Counted from the stretch's first letter, positions 8,630-18,457 are shown. The stretch is DNA of 64,000 bases from Paraburkholderia sp. D15 (GCF_029910215.1 NZ_CP110396.1:2914001-2978000); one strand, 5' to 3'. Numbers and translations: made by a program. Notes: generated from the letters alone by a model not told the origin.

Positions 8630-9505
8630 ATGTATGCGATCACGGGTGTGACAGGGCAGGTTGGCGGTGCGGCGGCGCGTGCGCTGCTGGCCGCAGGGCA
8701 TGCGGTGCGCGCGGTGCTGCGCGATCCGGCCAAGGCTGCGCAGTGGCGGGAGCGCGGCGCCGAGGTCGCCATCGCGTCGTTCGAGGATGCCGATGCGCTC
8801 GGCGCTGCATTCGCGGACACGTCAGGCGTGTTCGTGATGGTCGCGCCGAATTTCGCGCCGCAGCCGGGCTATCCGAATGCGCACGCGACGGCCAGGGTGC
8901 TGAAGGAAGCGCTGACCCAGGCAAAGCCCGCGCGGGTGGCGGCGTTGTCGTCGATCGGCGGACAGCGGGAGTCGGGGCTCGGCCTCATCACGCAGGTGCA
9001 TATTCTCGAGCAGGCGCTCGCCGGACTGCCGGCGCCGATCGCGACCGCGATCATGCGGCCGGCGTGGTTCATGGAGAACTCGCTGTGGGACATCGCGCCC
9101 GCGCGCGAAACCGGTGCGATGCCGGGTTTCCTGCAACCGCTGGAGCGCGCTTACCCGATGGTGGCGACCGCGGATATCGGCAAGGCGATTGCCGACACGC
9201 TGGTTCAATCGTGGCAGGGGCGCCGCATCATCGAGATCGAGGGGCCGCGGCGTTATTCGCAGCACGACATTGCCGCTTTGCTCGCCGACGTGCTCGGCCG
9301 CGAGGTGAGCGTTCGACCGGTGCCGCGCGAGCAGTGGGAAGCGGCGTTCCAGGCACAGGGCGCGACGTGGCCGGCGCCGCGCATCGAGATGCTCGACGGC
9401 TTCAACGCGGGCTGGATCGATTTCGAAGACGGCGCGCACGAGCGCGTGATTGGCACGACGGAATTTCGCAGCGTGCTGGCGGAACTGGCGACGCGGGTAG
9501 CGTAA
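8630..9505 (+). CDS. NmrA-like NAD(P)-binding protein (atypical SDR)
   Basis: 291-residue Rossmann protein starting MYAITGVTGQVGGAAARALL, with the nucleotide-binding GxxGxxG near residues 6-12. It has ALSSIGGQ and IMRPAWFMENSLW segments typical of the NmrA/HSCARG and quinone-oxidoreductase-2-like group. The catalytic YxxxK of classical SDRs is not evident, as is usual for NmrA proteins, which may act as redox sensors or quinone/NAD(P)H oxidoreductases. GAGGAG lies 8 bases before the ATG and rules out the longer upstream frame. It is probably transcribed alone. Confidence 0.8.
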   Translation: MYAITGVTGQVGGAAARALLAAGHAVRAVLRDPAKAAQWRERGAEVAIASFEDADALGAAFADTSGVFVMVAPNFAPQPGYPNAHATARVLKEALTQAKPARVAALSSIGGQRESGLGLITQVHILEQALAGLPAPIATAIMRPAWFMENSLWDIAPARETGAMPGFLQPLERAYPMVATADIGKAIADTLVQSWQGRRIIEIEGPRRYSQHDIAALLADVLGREVSVRPVPREQWEAAFQAQGATWPAPRIEMLDGFNAGWIDFEDGAHERVIGTTEFRSVLAELATRVA

Positions 9506-9756
9506 GCGGCCGCGGCATCGAACGGAAGTCGACGCCTGCAACGCGACCGTGAGTGGCCGCGTTGCAGGTCGATGCCGGACAATGCAGCTCGATGCAGGTT
9601 GGCGCGACGACGGAAACGATAACGTTGCACAATGCGATGGTCGAGACAACCATCCATGCGGGCGCCCGCGCTTCACATACCGGGACGCCCGCCAACCTGA
9701 CCGGCCGCGTGCCGCCACACTGGCTGCAGGCCGCCGGCTTCCGACGGAGAGAGACG

Positions 9757-11565
9757 ATGAACGAGTCCCATGGCCGCCGCGCAAAGCATCTGCGCTCGCA
9801 GGAGTGGTTCGACAACCCGGGCAATCCGGGCATGACGGCCATCTACCTGGAACGCTATCTGAACTTCGGGCTGACGCGCGCGGAGTTGCAGGCCGGCAAA
9901 CCGATCATCGGCATCGCGCAGACGGGCTCGGATCTGTCGCCGTGCAACCGTCATCATCTGGAACTCGCGAAGCGCGTGCGTGACGGCATCGTGGCGGCCG
10001 GCGGCGTGCCGCTCGAATTCCCCGTTCATCCGATTCAGGAAACCGGCAAGCGCCCCGGCGCCGCGCTGGACCGTAACCTCGCGTATCTCGGCCTCGTCGA
10101 ATTGCTGTTCGGCTATCCGATCGACGGCGTCGTGCTGACCATCGGCTGCGACAAGACCACGCCGGCGATGCTGATGGGCGCCTCGACCGTCAACATTCCC
10201 GCGATCGCGCTGTCGGTCGGGCCGATGCTGAACGGCTGGCATCGCGGCGAACGCACCGGGTCGGGCACCATCGTGTGGAAGTCGCGCGAGCGCTTCGCTG
10301 CCGGCGAAATCGACTACGACGAGTTCATGGACGCGGTGGCGTCGTCGGCGCCGTCCGTGGGGTATTGCAACACCATGGGCACCGCGTCGACGATGAACTC
10401 GCTTGCCGAAGCGCTCGGCATGGAACTGCCGGGCGGCGCGGCGATTCCCGCGCCGTACCGCGAGCGCGGCCAGCTTGCGTTCGAAACCGGCAAGCGGATC
10501 GTGCAGATGGTGCGCGACGATCTGAAGCCGTCCGACGTGATGACGCGCGCGGCGTTCGAGAACGCCATCGTCGTGAATTCGGCGATCGGCGGCTCGACCA
10601 ATGCGCCGATTCATCTGAACGCGATCGCGCGGCATCTCGGCATCGAGCTCACCAACGACGACTGGCAGCAGGTCGGCTACGACGTGCCCTTGCTGCTCAA
10701 TCTGCAACCCGCCGGCGAATATCTCGGTGAAGATTATTTCCACGCGGGCGGCGTGCCGGCCGTGGTGGCCGAACTGATGAAGGCCGGCCGGCTGCCGCAT
10801 CCGGATGCGGTCACCGTCAACGGAAAAAGCATCGGCGAGAACTGCGCGGCCGCGGAAAATCTGGACCCGAAGGTGATTTATCCGTTCGACGCGCCGCTCT
10901 TGCGTAAAGCCGGTTTCATCAATCTGCGCGGCAATCTGTTCGACAGCGCGATCATGAAGACGAGCGTGATCTCGGACGAATTCCGTAACCGCTATCTGTC
11001 GAATCCCGACGATCCCGAGGCGTTCGAAGGCCGCGTCGAAGTGTTCGACGGTCCCGAGGACTATCACGCGCGCATCGACGATGCCGCGCTCGCGCTGGAC
11101 GAACACACGATTCTCGTGATGCGCGGCGCGGGCCCGATCGGCTATCCCGGCGCGGCCGAGGTGGTCAACATGCAGCCGCCCGCGTATCTGATCAAGCGCG
11201 GCGTTCATACGCTGCCGTGTCTGGGCGACGGCCGTCAATCGGGCACGTCGGGCTCGCCTTCCATCCTGAATGCGTCACCGGAGGCGGCGGTGGGTGGTGG
11301 TTTGGCGCTGCTCAGATCGGGCGACCGCGTGCGCATCGACCTGGCGCGCGGCACCGCCGATGTATTGATCGATGCCGCCGAGCTGGAGCAGCGCCGCGCC
11401 GCGCTGGCCGCTGCCGGCGGGTATCGGTTTCCGGCCAGTCAGACGCCGTGGCAGGAGATGCAGCGCGCGATGGTGGGGCAACTCGCGCAGGGCATGGTGC
11501 TGGAGCCCGCGCTCAAGTATCAGCAGGTCGCGCAGAAGGTCGGGGTGCCGCGCGATAACCATTGA
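9757..11565 (+). CDS. IlvD/Edd-family dehydratase (sugar-acid type, e.g. arabinonate or xylonate dehydratase)
   Basis: 602-residue Fe-S dehydratase. The three cluster cysteines are visible: Cys63 ([10 protein letters not shown]), Cys131 ([10 protein letters not shown]) and Cys204 ([10 protein letters not shown]). Their spacing matches [2Fe-2S] L-arabinonate/D-xylonate dehydratases. Other family marks are [41 protein letters not shown] and the C-terminal [24 protein letters not shown]. The enzyme removes water from an aldonic acid to give a 2-keto-3-deoxy sugar acid. It is not housekeeping IlvD by overall motif pattern (SGTIVWK, DGRQSG), but the substrate cannot be set from sequence alone. No transporter or aldolase gene lies beside it. 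The start was chosen at the ATG after CGGAGAGAGACG. Confidence 0.85.
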   Translation: MNESHGRRAKHLRSQEWFDNPGNPGMTAIYLERYLNFGLTRAELQAGKPIIGIAQTGSDLSPCNRHHLELAKRVRDGIVAAGGVPLEFPVHPIQETGKRPGAALDRNLAYLGLVELLFGYPIDGVVLTIGCDKTTPAMLMGASTVNIPAIALSVGPMLNGWHRGERTGSGTIVWKSRERFAAGEIDYDEFMDAVASSAPSVGYCNTMGTASTMNSLAEALGMELPGGAAIPAPYRERGQLAFETGKRIVQMVRDDLKPSDVMTRAAFENAIVVNSAIGGSTNAPIHLNAIARHLGIELTNDDWQQVGYDVPLLLNLQPAGEYLGEDYFHAGGVPAVVAELMKAGRLPHPDAVTVNGKSIGENCAAAENLDPKVIYPFDAPLLRKAGFINLRGNLFDSAIMKTSVISDEFRNRYLSNPDDPEAFEGRVEVFDGPEDYHARIDDAALALDEHTILVMRGAGPIGYPGAAEVVNMQPPAYLIKRGVHTLPCLGDGRQSGTSGSPSILNASPEAAVGGGLALLRSGDRVRIDLARGTADVLIDAAELEQRRAALAAAGGYRFPASQTPWQEMQRAMVGQLAQGMVLEPALKYQQVAQKVGVPRDNH

Positions 11566-11583
11566 GTGGTGAGGGGGATGAAG

Positions 11584-11611
11584 ACGGGGCGGCTTGGATA
11601 AGACGCCCCGT
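11584..11611. terminator. Hairpin between convergent genes
   Basis: ACGGGGCG and CGCCCCGT form an 8-bp perfect stem with a 12-base loop, between the dehydratase (+) and the hydrolase (-). Only a short T tract follows, so it is a weak intrinsic terminator candidate. Confidence 0.4.
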
Positions 11612-11670
11612 TGCGGCAACGCGCAGCAAATCGCAGTAGCGCGCGGCACCTTTGCAGCGACTCGCAGCCG

Positions 11671-12369
11671 TCAGCGCCGAGCCGACTCGCGGGCCGCTTC
11701 GTCGATCAGCGCCGCGACTTCGGCCGGCATCGACGCTAGCGACGCGTGGCTCGCCGCAAGCGTGATCACCTTTTTCGCGCCGAGCCGCGCGGACATCCTC
11801 TGCTCGTTCTCCGGCGCGATCATCCGGTCCTCGCTGGAGATCTGATACCACGACGGTTTTTTCTTCCACGCCGGCGCCGTGATCGTGTCGCCGAACGTGC
11901 TGGCAAGCGGCGCCTTCTGCGTGACCGCCATCACCAGCGCTTCGTCCGGCGTGAGATCCTGGCAGAAGCTCTCGTGAAACTTGTCGGGCTTGATCCACAG
12001 GTAGCCGTCGCTGTCCGGCGCGAGATTGGCTGCCGCGGCCGGAAGATGCTGCTGGGTGATGCCGCCGGGGCTTTCACCCGCATCGGGCGCGAAGGCGGCA
12101 ATATAGACGAGCCCGGCCACGTTCGGCTGATCGCCTGCTTCCGTGATGACGGCGCCGCCGTACGAGTGACCGACCAGCAGGACAGGCCCCTGTTGCTGCG
12201 CGATCATCTTGCGGGTGCGCCCGGCGTCGTCGGCTAGCGACGTCAATGGCAATTCGACCGCGTGAATCGACGTGTAGCCCTTGCGCGCCAGTTCGACGAT
12301 GACCTTCGCCCAGTGCGCCGCGCCACCCCAGAAACCGTGTACCAGAACCACTGCAGGTTTATCGCTCAT
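11671..12369 (-). CDS. Alpha/beta hydrolase (EstC / hydroxynitrile-lyase-like esterase)
   Basis: 232 residues beginning MSDKPAVVLVHGFWGGAAHW. The fold marks are the oxyanion HGFWGG (10-15), nucleophile elbow VGHSYGGAV (Ser about 71), the acid in SSEDRMIAP and the catalytic His in LAASHASLAS near the C-terminus. These suit the small salicylate-esterase/hydroxynitrile-lyase branch. Probably cytoplasmic; substrate unknown. GGGAG lies 6 bases before the ATG. The frame stays open far upstream, but that extension runs antisense over the glutaminase and is rejected. Confidence 0.82.
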   Translation of the reverse strand: MSDKPAVVLVHGFWGGAAHWAKVIVELARKGYTSIHAVELPLTSLADDAGRTRKMIAQQQGPVLLVGHSYGGAVITEAGDQPNVAGLVYIAAFAPDAGESPGGITQQHLPAAAANLAPDSDGYLWIKPDKFHESFCQDLTPDEALVMAVTQKAPLASTFGDTITAPAWKKKPSWYQISSEDRMIAPENEQRMSARLGAKKVITLAASHASLASMPAEVAALIDEAARESARR

Positions 12370-12539
12370 GCTTGACTCCCGGTTGAACCGTCCCGCCGGC
12401 GCAGATGCGATTCGATAGCCTGCCGGCGTAAGGGCTATTGACGACACGAAGCCGAAACCAGAAACCATCGTAGGACATTCGACCAGGCTTTGAGCGCCGT
12501 TCCGAAGCGTGAGCGTGTCGCGCGCGGACGGCCTGGCCG

Positions 12540-13454
12540 TCAGAAAATCGACTGCCCCGTCAACGTAGTCAACTGCTCCAACGCACGCGCGCCGGCCAGC
12601 GAATTGCCGTTCGCGTCGAGTCCCGGCGACCACACGCACACCGCCATCTCGCCCGGCAGCACCGCGACGATCCCGCCGCCCACGCCGCTTTTCGCCGGCA
12701 AGCCGACGCGATAGACGAAGTCGCCGGCGGCGTCGTAGGTGCCGCAGGTGAGCATCAACGCGGAGAGCCGCTTGGCCGAACTGGTGTCCAGGATCCGCTC
12801 GCCGGTGGCGGGCGCCACGCCGTGATTCGTCAGAAACAACGCCGCCTTGGCCAGCTCGACACAACTCATCGAGATCGCGCATTGACGGCAGTAGGCGTCG
12901 ACCACCACTTCCGGCGGCATCTCCATGTTGCCGAAGCTCGCCATGAAATGCGCCATCGCGCGGTTGCGGTGCGCGTGCTGCAACTCCGATTGCGCGACAC
13001 GCAGGTCGTAGTCGATCGTGATCTCGCCGGTCAGCCGCCGCATGAATTCGACCAGCGCGGTTTCGGCCTGCACGAAGCGGCGGCACAGCACGTCGGTGAC
13101 GACCAGCGCGCCCGCGTTGATGAACGGATTGCGCGGCTTGCCGTGCTCCGCTTCGAGTTGCACCAGCGAGTTGAACGCGTTGCCCGACGGCTCGCGTCCC
13201 ACGCGTTGCCAGAGTGCGTCGCCGAGCAGGCGGAACGCCATCGTGCAGGCGAACAGCTTGGAAATGCTCTGGATCGAGAAGCGCGTATCGGCCTGGCCGG
13301 TGCGGAACACCTCGCCCGCGGCCGTGACGATCGCCATGCCGAAACTGTCGGCGGGGACGTTCGCGAGTTCGGGGATGTAGTCGGCGACCTTGCCGGTGCC
13401 CAGATAAGGCCGCAGATCGCGGTGAATCTGTTCGAGGATGGATGCGTAGTTCAT
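12540..13454 (-). CDS. glsA: Glutaminase
   Basis: 304-residue serine-dependent beta-lactamase-like glutaminase that converts L-glutamine to L-glutamate and ammonia. The SxxK catalytic pair is in SIQSISK (Ser63, Lys66), with NPFINAGALV, YDLRVAQSE and the late LPAKSGVGGGIVAVLPG. The length fits the family (about 305-310). The start MNYASILEQI aligns with family N-termini; an upstream in-frame start adds 12 residues without support. The gene stands alone. Confidence 0.93.
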   Translation of the reverse strand: MNYASILEQIHRDLRPYLGTGKVADYIPELANVPADSFGMAIVTAAGEVFRTGQADTRFSIQSISKLFACTMAFRLLGDALWQRVGREPSGNAFNSLVQLEAEHGKPRNPFINAGALVVTDVLCRRFVQAETALVEFMRRLTGEITIDYDLRVAQSELQHAHRNRAMAHFMASFGNMEMPPEVVVDAYCRQCAISMSCVELAKAALFLTNHGVAPATGERILDTSSAKRLSALMLTCGTYDAAGDFVYRVGLPAKSGVGGGIVAVLPGEMAVCVWSPGLDANGNSLAGARALEQLTTLTGQSIF

Positions 13455-13612
13455 GGGCTCGGACCGTTGAAGGCGCGATTCTACTGGCAAGCGGCGGCAA
13501 ATGGCACATCGCGCGGGCGGTGGCCGGATGGGGTCGACGCAGAAGGGGCCAGGTCCGCCGATATGCTAATCTCGCTGCCTTTCCATCAATAACCGGGCAA
13601 AACGGACACCGA

Positions 13613-14386
13613 ATGGCAGGCCCCGATCCAGACTTCGTCGGCAACACGCCGTTTGTCATCCGCGAGAGCCATGACGCGCTCGATGAACCCTGGCGTGCGT
13701 ATCGGCGCGCGCGGCTGATCCACGCCGGCGCGGGCGTGTTGACGGTGCGCACCGAGACGCAGCGCTGGGTCGTGCCGTCCGGGCACGCGGTCTGGCTGGC
13801 GCCGGGCGTGCTGCACTGTCTGCATGCGGGCGGGCCGGTGCGCTTCGATTCCTTGTATGCCGGCGACGAGGCGGCATCGATGCCGCTGCCGCCGCCCGGC
13901 TCGTCGGCGGAGCAAAACGGCGCGCTGGTTATCGATCCGCTGGTGGACGCGTTATTGGCCGCTGCCGCCGAGATTCCCCACGATCGACCCTTCGACGCGC
14001 CCGCCGAGCGTCTGCTGCATGTGCTGCTGGATCGCCTCGCGCATCTGCGCGCCGCGCCGTTAGGGCTGAACTGGCCACGCGATTCGCGCATCCGGCAGAT
14101 CGCCGATACGCTCGGCAGCGATCCGGCGCAGTCCGCGGTGCTCGACGATCTGGCGGCGGGCGCGGGCGTGACGTCGCGCACGGCGGCGCGTCTGTTCGTC
14201 AAGGAGACAGGGCAGACCTTCGGTCAATGGCGTCAGCAATTGCGCCTGCTGGTTGCGCTGGAGCGGCTTGGTGCCGGGGCGAGCGTCACGCAGGTGGCGC
14301 TCGAGGTCGGCTATCAGGACGTGTCGTCGTTTATCGCGGTGTTTCGCGATGCGTTCGGCGACACGCCCGCGCGGTATTTCCGCTAA
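13613..14386 (+). CDS. AraC-family transcriptional regulator
   Basis: 257 residues: an N-terminal cupin-like sensor (RARLIHAGAGVLTV, WVVPSGHAVWLAPGVLHCL) and a C-terminal AraC double helix-turn-helix (about 155-257: LDDLAAGAGVTSRTAARLFVKETGQTFGQWR, then VALEVGYQDVSSFIAVFRDAFGDTPARYFR). This cupin/AraC type resembles the RmlC-like one-component regulators of drug or stress genes. It converges on the EmrB-type pump gene with a 4-base overlap of the two stops, so the pump is not an obvious divergent target. The start ATG lacks a clear Shine-Dalgarno. Confidence 0.85.
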   Translation: MAGPDPDFVGNTPFVIRESHDALDEPWRAYRRARLIHAGAGVLTVRTETQRWVVPSGHAVWLAPGVLHCLHAGGPVRFDSLYAGDEAASMPLPPPGSSAEQNGALVIDPLVDALLAAAAEIPHDRPFDAPAERLLHVLLDRLAHLRAAPLGLNWPRDSRIRQIADTLGSDPAQSAVLDDLAAGAGVTSRTAARLFVKETGQTFGQWRQQLRLLVALERLGAGASVTQVALEVGYQDVSSFIAVFRDAFGDTPARYFR

Positions 14387-15984
14387 TGCGCGCCCGCCGC
14401 ATCGGGTCCGCCGCCGCCTTTGGCCGGTCGTGTGATCCAGATTAGCGGAATGATCAGCACGAAAATAATCGCCGACACGAAGAAGATGTCGTTCAGTCCC
14501 ATCATCGCGGCTTGCGTGTTGACGGTGAAATCGAACAGCGCGTGCGCCGATTGCGTATTCAGATGCAGCAGCGACTGGGTCGAATCGATCTGCTGATTGA
14601 ACAACGGATTGGTCACGCTGGCCTGTTCGGTGAGCCGTGCATGATGCAGCACGGTGCGGTTATTCCACTCGTTGCCGGCGATCGACGTGCCCACCGCGCC
14701 GCAGAAGACCCGCGCGAAATTCGACAGACCGGCGGCCGCCGGAATCCGGTTCGGCGGCTGACCCGACAGAATGATCGAGGTCAGCGGCACGAAGAACAGC
14801 GCCATCGGAATGCCTTGCAGCAGCGTCGGCAGCACGAGGTGCCACGTGTCGATCTCGATCACGTACTTCGAGCGCATGTAGAACACGATCGCGAAGCCGA
14901 CGAAGGCCAGCGTCGCGATCACGCGCGCGTCCGAGCGCGGCAGCACGCGGCCCATGACCGGCGCGAGCAGCACCGCGAACACACCGAGCGGCGCGGTGAC
15001 GAGACCGGCATCGACCGAACGGTAGTTCAGGTACTCCTGCATCCATTGCGGCAGCAGCACGAGGTTGCCGAAGAACACGCCGTACGCGACCGAAATCGCG
15101 ATCGTGCCGCCGAGAAAATTGCGCTGCTGGAACAGCCGCAGATCGACGATCGGATTCTCCTCGGTCAATTCCCACACGAGGAAGAACGCAAAACTGATCA
15201 GCGCGGTAATGCCCAGGATCACGATCACCGGCGAGGAAAACCAGTCGAGGTCCTTGCCCTTGTCGAGCATGATCTGCAGCGACGCGACCCAGGTGATCAG
15301 CAGGCCGAGGCCGACCACGTCGATCGGCGGTTTGCGGGTGGGGGATTCGCGGGTGCGGTAGATCATCCACGTGACGCCGGCCGCGAAGATGCCGACCGGT
15401 ATGTTGATGTAGAAGATCCACGACCAGCTGTAGCTGTCCGTGATCCAGCCGCCGAGCGCCGGGCCCGCGATCGGGCCGACGGTCGCGGTCATCGCCCACA
15501 GCGCGAGCGCGGTCGACGATTTCTCCTTCGGATACGAGCCGAGCAGAATGGCCTGCGAGAGCGGAATCAGCGGACCGGCCACCGCGCCCTGGAAGATCCG
15601 CGCGAGCAGCAGAATGGGCAGCGTCGGCGCGATCCCGCACAGCCACGAGGCCAGCACGAACGAGAGAATCGCACCGACGAACAGCTTCACCTGGCCGATG
15701 CGCTGCGTGAGCCAGCCGGTCAACGGAATCGAGACGGCATTGGCGGCGGCGAATACGGTGATGACCCACGTGCCTTCATCGACGGAGACGCCGAGGTTGC
15801 CCGAGATGGTCGGGATCGCGACGTTCGCGATCGACGTGTCGAGCACGTTCATGAAGGTGGCGAGCGCGACGGCGATGGTGGCCAGCACCAGTTGACCGCC
15901 TTGCAGCGGTGGCGGCGGCGCGGGCGGTGCAGGTGGGGCGGCGGGCGAGGACGAGGCGGCGGGCGCTGACGGGGGCTGGCTCAA
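14383..15984 (-). CDS. DHA2-family multidrug efflux MFS transporter (EmrB/QacA type)
   Basis: About 533 residues with a Pro/Ala-rich cytoplasmic N-terminus and 14 expected membrane helices. DHA2 marks are MNVLDTSIANVAIPTISG (motif D1), WLTQRIG, RIFQGAVAGPLIPLSQA and GPALGGWITDSYSWSWIFYINIPVG (motif C). EmrB-type pumps expel drugs by proton antiport, usually with an EmrA membrane-fusion protein, but no EmrA gene is visible nearby. The preferred start is TTG at 15984, with GGAGAG 4 bases before it. The frame also has a TTG start at 16065 that would add 27 residues but has no ribosome-binding site that I can see. Confidence 0.85.
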   Translation of the reverse strand: MSQPPSAPAASSSPAAPPAPPAPPPPLQGGQLVLATIAVALATFMNVLDTSIANVAIPTISGNLGVSVDEGTWVITVFAAANAVSIPLTGWLTQRIGQVKLFVGAILSFVLASWLCGIAPTLPILLLARIFQGAVAGPLIPLSQAILLGSYPKEKSSTALALWAMTATVGPIAGPALGGWITDSYSWSWIFYINIPVGIFAAGVTWMIYRTRESPTRKPPIDVVGLGLLITWVASLQIMLDKGKDLDWFSSPVIVILGITALISFAFFLVWELTEENPIVDLRLFQQRNFLGGTIAISVAYGVFFGNLVLLPQWMQEYLNYRSVDAGLVTAPLGVFAVLLAPVMGRVLPRSDARVIATLAFVGFAIVFYMRSKYVIEIDTWHLVLPTLLQGIPMALFFVPLTSIILSGQPPNRIPAAAGLSNFARVFCGAVGTSIAGNEWNNRTVLHHARLTEQASVTNPLFNQQIDSTQSLLHLNTQSAHALFDFTVNTQAAMMGLNDIFFVSAIIFVLIIPLIWITRPAKGGGGPDAAGAH

Positions 15985-16117
15985 CGGACTCTCCAGTTCG
16001 AGGTGCGGCGACGAAGTGCAACGGCCCGGCGGGGCGACCGCATGCTGGTCAAAGGATACCTGCAATCATTCGCGGGTGTCGGCGGGGCGGGCAGGTGGAG
16101 CGGGCAGGGGCGAAACA

Positions 16118-16157
16118 GAAGCGGCGAGAACGAAGCGGCGAGAACGAAGCGGCGAAA
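16118..16157. repeat. 14-bp tandem repeat, 2.9 copies
   Basis: The unit GAAGCGGCGAGAAC occurs at 16118 and 16132 exactly, and at 16146 as a 12-base partial copy with one change at its end. It lies in the 336-base spacer (15985-16320) between the divergent efflux pump and esterase genes; I see nothing else there. A changeable spacing element in a divergent promoter is possible. Confidence 0.8.
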
Positions 16158-16320
16158 TCCTGTCCGCCAGCGTATGCTCGCGGCTGAAGCAGAATGCGTA
16201 CGCCGTAAGCACCGCAAGCGTCACATGCCGAGGGCCACGCGCTGCATGCACACGCTCCAGTGGCATATAAAAAACAACCAACGAACAACCACGATTCATC
16301 AACCACACAAAGGACGCGAC

Positions 16321-16989
16321 ATGACCTGGGAGCAATTCGAACATGGCTGGCGGCGCGCACCGCTCACGGCGCCGGCGAAAGGGCTCGTCGTGCTGCTGCA
16401 CGGCGTCGGCAGCAATGCGCGCGATCTGATGCCGCTCGCCGACATCTGGAGCGAGAGTCTGCCGGACGTCGCGTTCGCATCGCTGGACGGCACCGATCCG
16501 TTCGACGGCGGCTTCGGCGGCCGTCAATGGTTCAGCCTGCGCGATGTCGACGAGAGCAACCGCGTGGCCCGCGTGAGCGCGGCCTATCCGGCGCTGCGCG
16601 CGGTGCTCGACGCCGAACTGGCGCGTTACGCGCTAGCTTTCGACCGGCTTGCGCTGGTGGGCTTTTCGCAAGGTTCGATCATGTCGCTGCACCACGTGGC
16701 GGCTAGCGCGGAAGGCGCGGCCGGCGTGGTCGCCTACTCGGGGCGGCTCGCCTCGACGATCGTCGCGCGCAACGGCACGCCGCTCACGCTGATCCACGGC
16801 GAAGACGACGAAGTGATTCCGGTACGCGAACTCGAACACGCGGCGGACGCCTTCAATGCCGCCGGCTACCCGGTCGACGCGTACGCGTTGCCCGGCATTG
16901 GTCATACGATAAACGCGGACGGCGTCGCGCTCGGTCACGAGGCGCTGGAGCGCGCGCTGGGCGCGCGAAGCCCGTTGTCGCGCGGCTGA
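16321..16989 (+). CDS. Phospholipase/carboxylesterase-family hydrolase
   Basis: 222-residue alpha/beta hydrolase of the carboxylesterase 2/YpfH group. It has VVLLHGVGSNARDLMPLA (oxyanion region, about 23-40), nucleophile elbow GFSQGSIMSLH (Ser about 117), the acid in IHGEDDEVIPV and the His in LPGIGHTINADG. It hydrolyses short acyl esters in other bacteria; the natural substrate here is unknown. The AT-rich leader before it contains CACACAAAGGACGCGAC, which supplies the Shine-Dalgarno (AAGGA). It is divergent from the efflux pump. Confidence 0.85.
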   Translation: MTWEQFEHGWRRAPLTAPAKGLVVLLHGVGSNARDLMPLADIWSESLPDVAFASLDGTDPFDGGFGGRQWFSLRDVDESNRVARVSAAYPALRAVLDAELARYALAFDRLALVGFSQGSIMSLHHVAASAEGAAGVVAYSGRLASTIVARNGTPLTLIHGEDDEVIPVRELEHAADAFNAAGYPVDAYALPGIGHTINADGVALGHEALERALGARSPLSRG

Positions 16990-17179
16990 CACGGCCCCGA
17001 TTGAAAAGTGGCCCTAAAGAATCCTGTCTGCTTGCCGTTAACTGCTCATTAGCATGAAAATCACCCCCGCCGCGCGGACCGCATCACGTCCTCAAGGGCG
17101 TGCCAGCTGGCTCGGGTGACCGGGGGCGCACTTTCAGACTGCCCGGAATGGGCGGATAACGACACAACAGAGCCTTCCT

Positions 17180-18232
17180 ATGGCCAAACCGACGCCGCAT
17201 TACCCGCTTTTCGATCGACTGTTCCGTCATTCCGTGGCGGTGGACCTCGGCACGGCCAACACCCTGATCTATACCGACGACGGCGGCATCGTGCTCAACG
17301 AGCCCTCGGTCGTCTGCTTCGAGAAAGACCCCACGGCCGGACCCAAGCGCGTCGCGGCGGTCGGCACCGAGGCGCGTCAACTGCTCGGCCGCGCGCCGCG
17401 CAACCTCGAAGCCGTGCGGCCGATGCGCCACGGCGTCATCGCCAACTTCTCCGCCGCCGAACACATGATCCGGCAATTCGTCGACATGGCGCGGCCGCGG
17501 CCGCTGTTCAGCCGGCGTGCCGCGTTCACGCTGTGCGTGCCGGCCGGCGCGACCCAGGTCGAGCGGCGTGCGATCAAGGAAGCGGCCGTCGCGGCTGGCG
17601 CGTGGAAGGTGAGTCTGATCGGCGAATCGCTGGCGTCGGCGGTCGGCGCGGGGTTGCCGGTGTCGGAAGCGACCGGGTCGATGGTGGTGGACATCGGCGG
17701 CGGCACCACCGAAGTCGGCGTGATCGCGCTCGGCGGCATGGCGTACAACGGCTCGATCCGCGTCGGCGGCGACGCGTTCGACATGGCGATCGTCAGCTAC
17801 GTGCGCAATCTGTACGGCGTGCTGCTCGGCGAGCAGACCGCCGAGCACGTGAAGAAGAACATCGGCTCGGCCGTGCGCGACGTGCCGCACGAGCATATGA
17901 ATGCCACCGGCCGCAGCGTCGACGATGGGCTGCCGCGCACGGTCCAGTTGAGCAACCACGATATCGCCGACGCGATCGAGGGCCCGCTGCGCCAGGTGAT
18001 CGGCGCGGTGAAGCGCGGCCTCGAACAGGCGCCGGCCGAACTGGTGACGGACATCGCGCACAACGGCATCGTGCTGACGGGCGGCGGTTCGTTGCTTGGC
18101 AACCTGAGCCGCCGGCTCAGCGATGAAATCGGTCTCGACGTGCGCGTGGCCGACGAACCGCTGACCTGCGCGGTACGTGGTGCGGGCGCGGCCGCAAGCG
18201 CCGGTCTGCTCGACGAACTCGCGTACGAGTGA
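17180..18232 (+). CDS. MreB/Mbl-family actin homologue (stand-alone paralogue)
   Basis: 350-residue actin-fold ATPase that normally forms membrane-bound filaments directing cell-wall synthesis. It has phosphate-1 VDLGTANTLIY (about 21-31), the connect-1 region VCVPAGATQVERRAIKEAA, phosphate-2 MVVDIGGGTTEVGVIALGG (about 172-190) and the adenosine motif GIVLTGGGSLLGNLSRRL near residue 300. It is not followed by mreC/mreD, so it is likely a second copy besides the cell-shape operon. The start MAKPTPHYPLFDRLFRHS carries an amphipathic N-terminus as in membrane-binding MreB. Confidence 0.85.
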   Translation: MAKPTPHYPLFDRLFRHSVAVDLGTANTLIYTDDGGIVLNEPSVVCFEKDPTAGPKRVAAVGTEARQLLGRAPRNLEAVRPMRHGVIANFSAAEHMIRQFVDMARPRPLFSRRAAFTLCVPAGATQVERRAIKEAAVAAGAWKVSLIGESLASAVGAGLPVSEATGSMVVDIGGGTTEVGVIALGGMAYNGSIRVGGDAFDMAIVSYVRNLYGVLLGEQTAEHVKKNIGSAVRDVPHEHMNATGRSVDDGLPRTVQLSNHDIADAIEGPLRQVIGAVKRGLEQAPAELVTDIAHNGIVLTGGGSLLGNLSRRLSDEIGLDVRVADEPLTCAVRGAGAAASAGLLDELAYE

Positions 18233-18344
18233 GGCTGAAGTTGAATGCCCACTGACCTCGTCTGACGTTCCCTGAAGTCCAAACCGCGAGTTGGCGGCAT
18301 CACGGGCCGCCACGCGCTTTCAACGGCTGTGTGACAATACGCCA

Positions 18345-18394
18345 CGCGTCCCATTTGCAGGGACGCGAGCGCGTTCCCGACGCGTTCCTTTTTT
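18345..18394 (+). terminator. Terminator with an alternative upstream hairpin
   Basis: GGGACGCG (18360-18367) pairs with CGCGTTCC (18381-18388, one G-U) and is followed by six Ts, an intrinsic terminator shape after the mreB-like gene. The same left arm also pairs perfectly with CGCGTCCC at 18345-18352, giving a mutually exclusive hairpin. This could simply be a terminator or could work as an attenuator ahead of the hydrolase at 18458. Confidence 0.55.
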
Positions 18395-18457
18395 CAATTC
18401 AATTTTGAAGCCGGCCATGCCCTCTGTGCGTGCCGCCGCGCTGTCCGTGAACCACCC

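Noticed and set aside
11671..14202. Giant minus-strand frame fusing the alpha/beta hydrolase to upstream sequence
   Set aside because: The first 600 codons would run across the glutaminase in another frame and into the AraC gene antisense. The hydrolase has its own start and Shine-Dalgarno at 12369.
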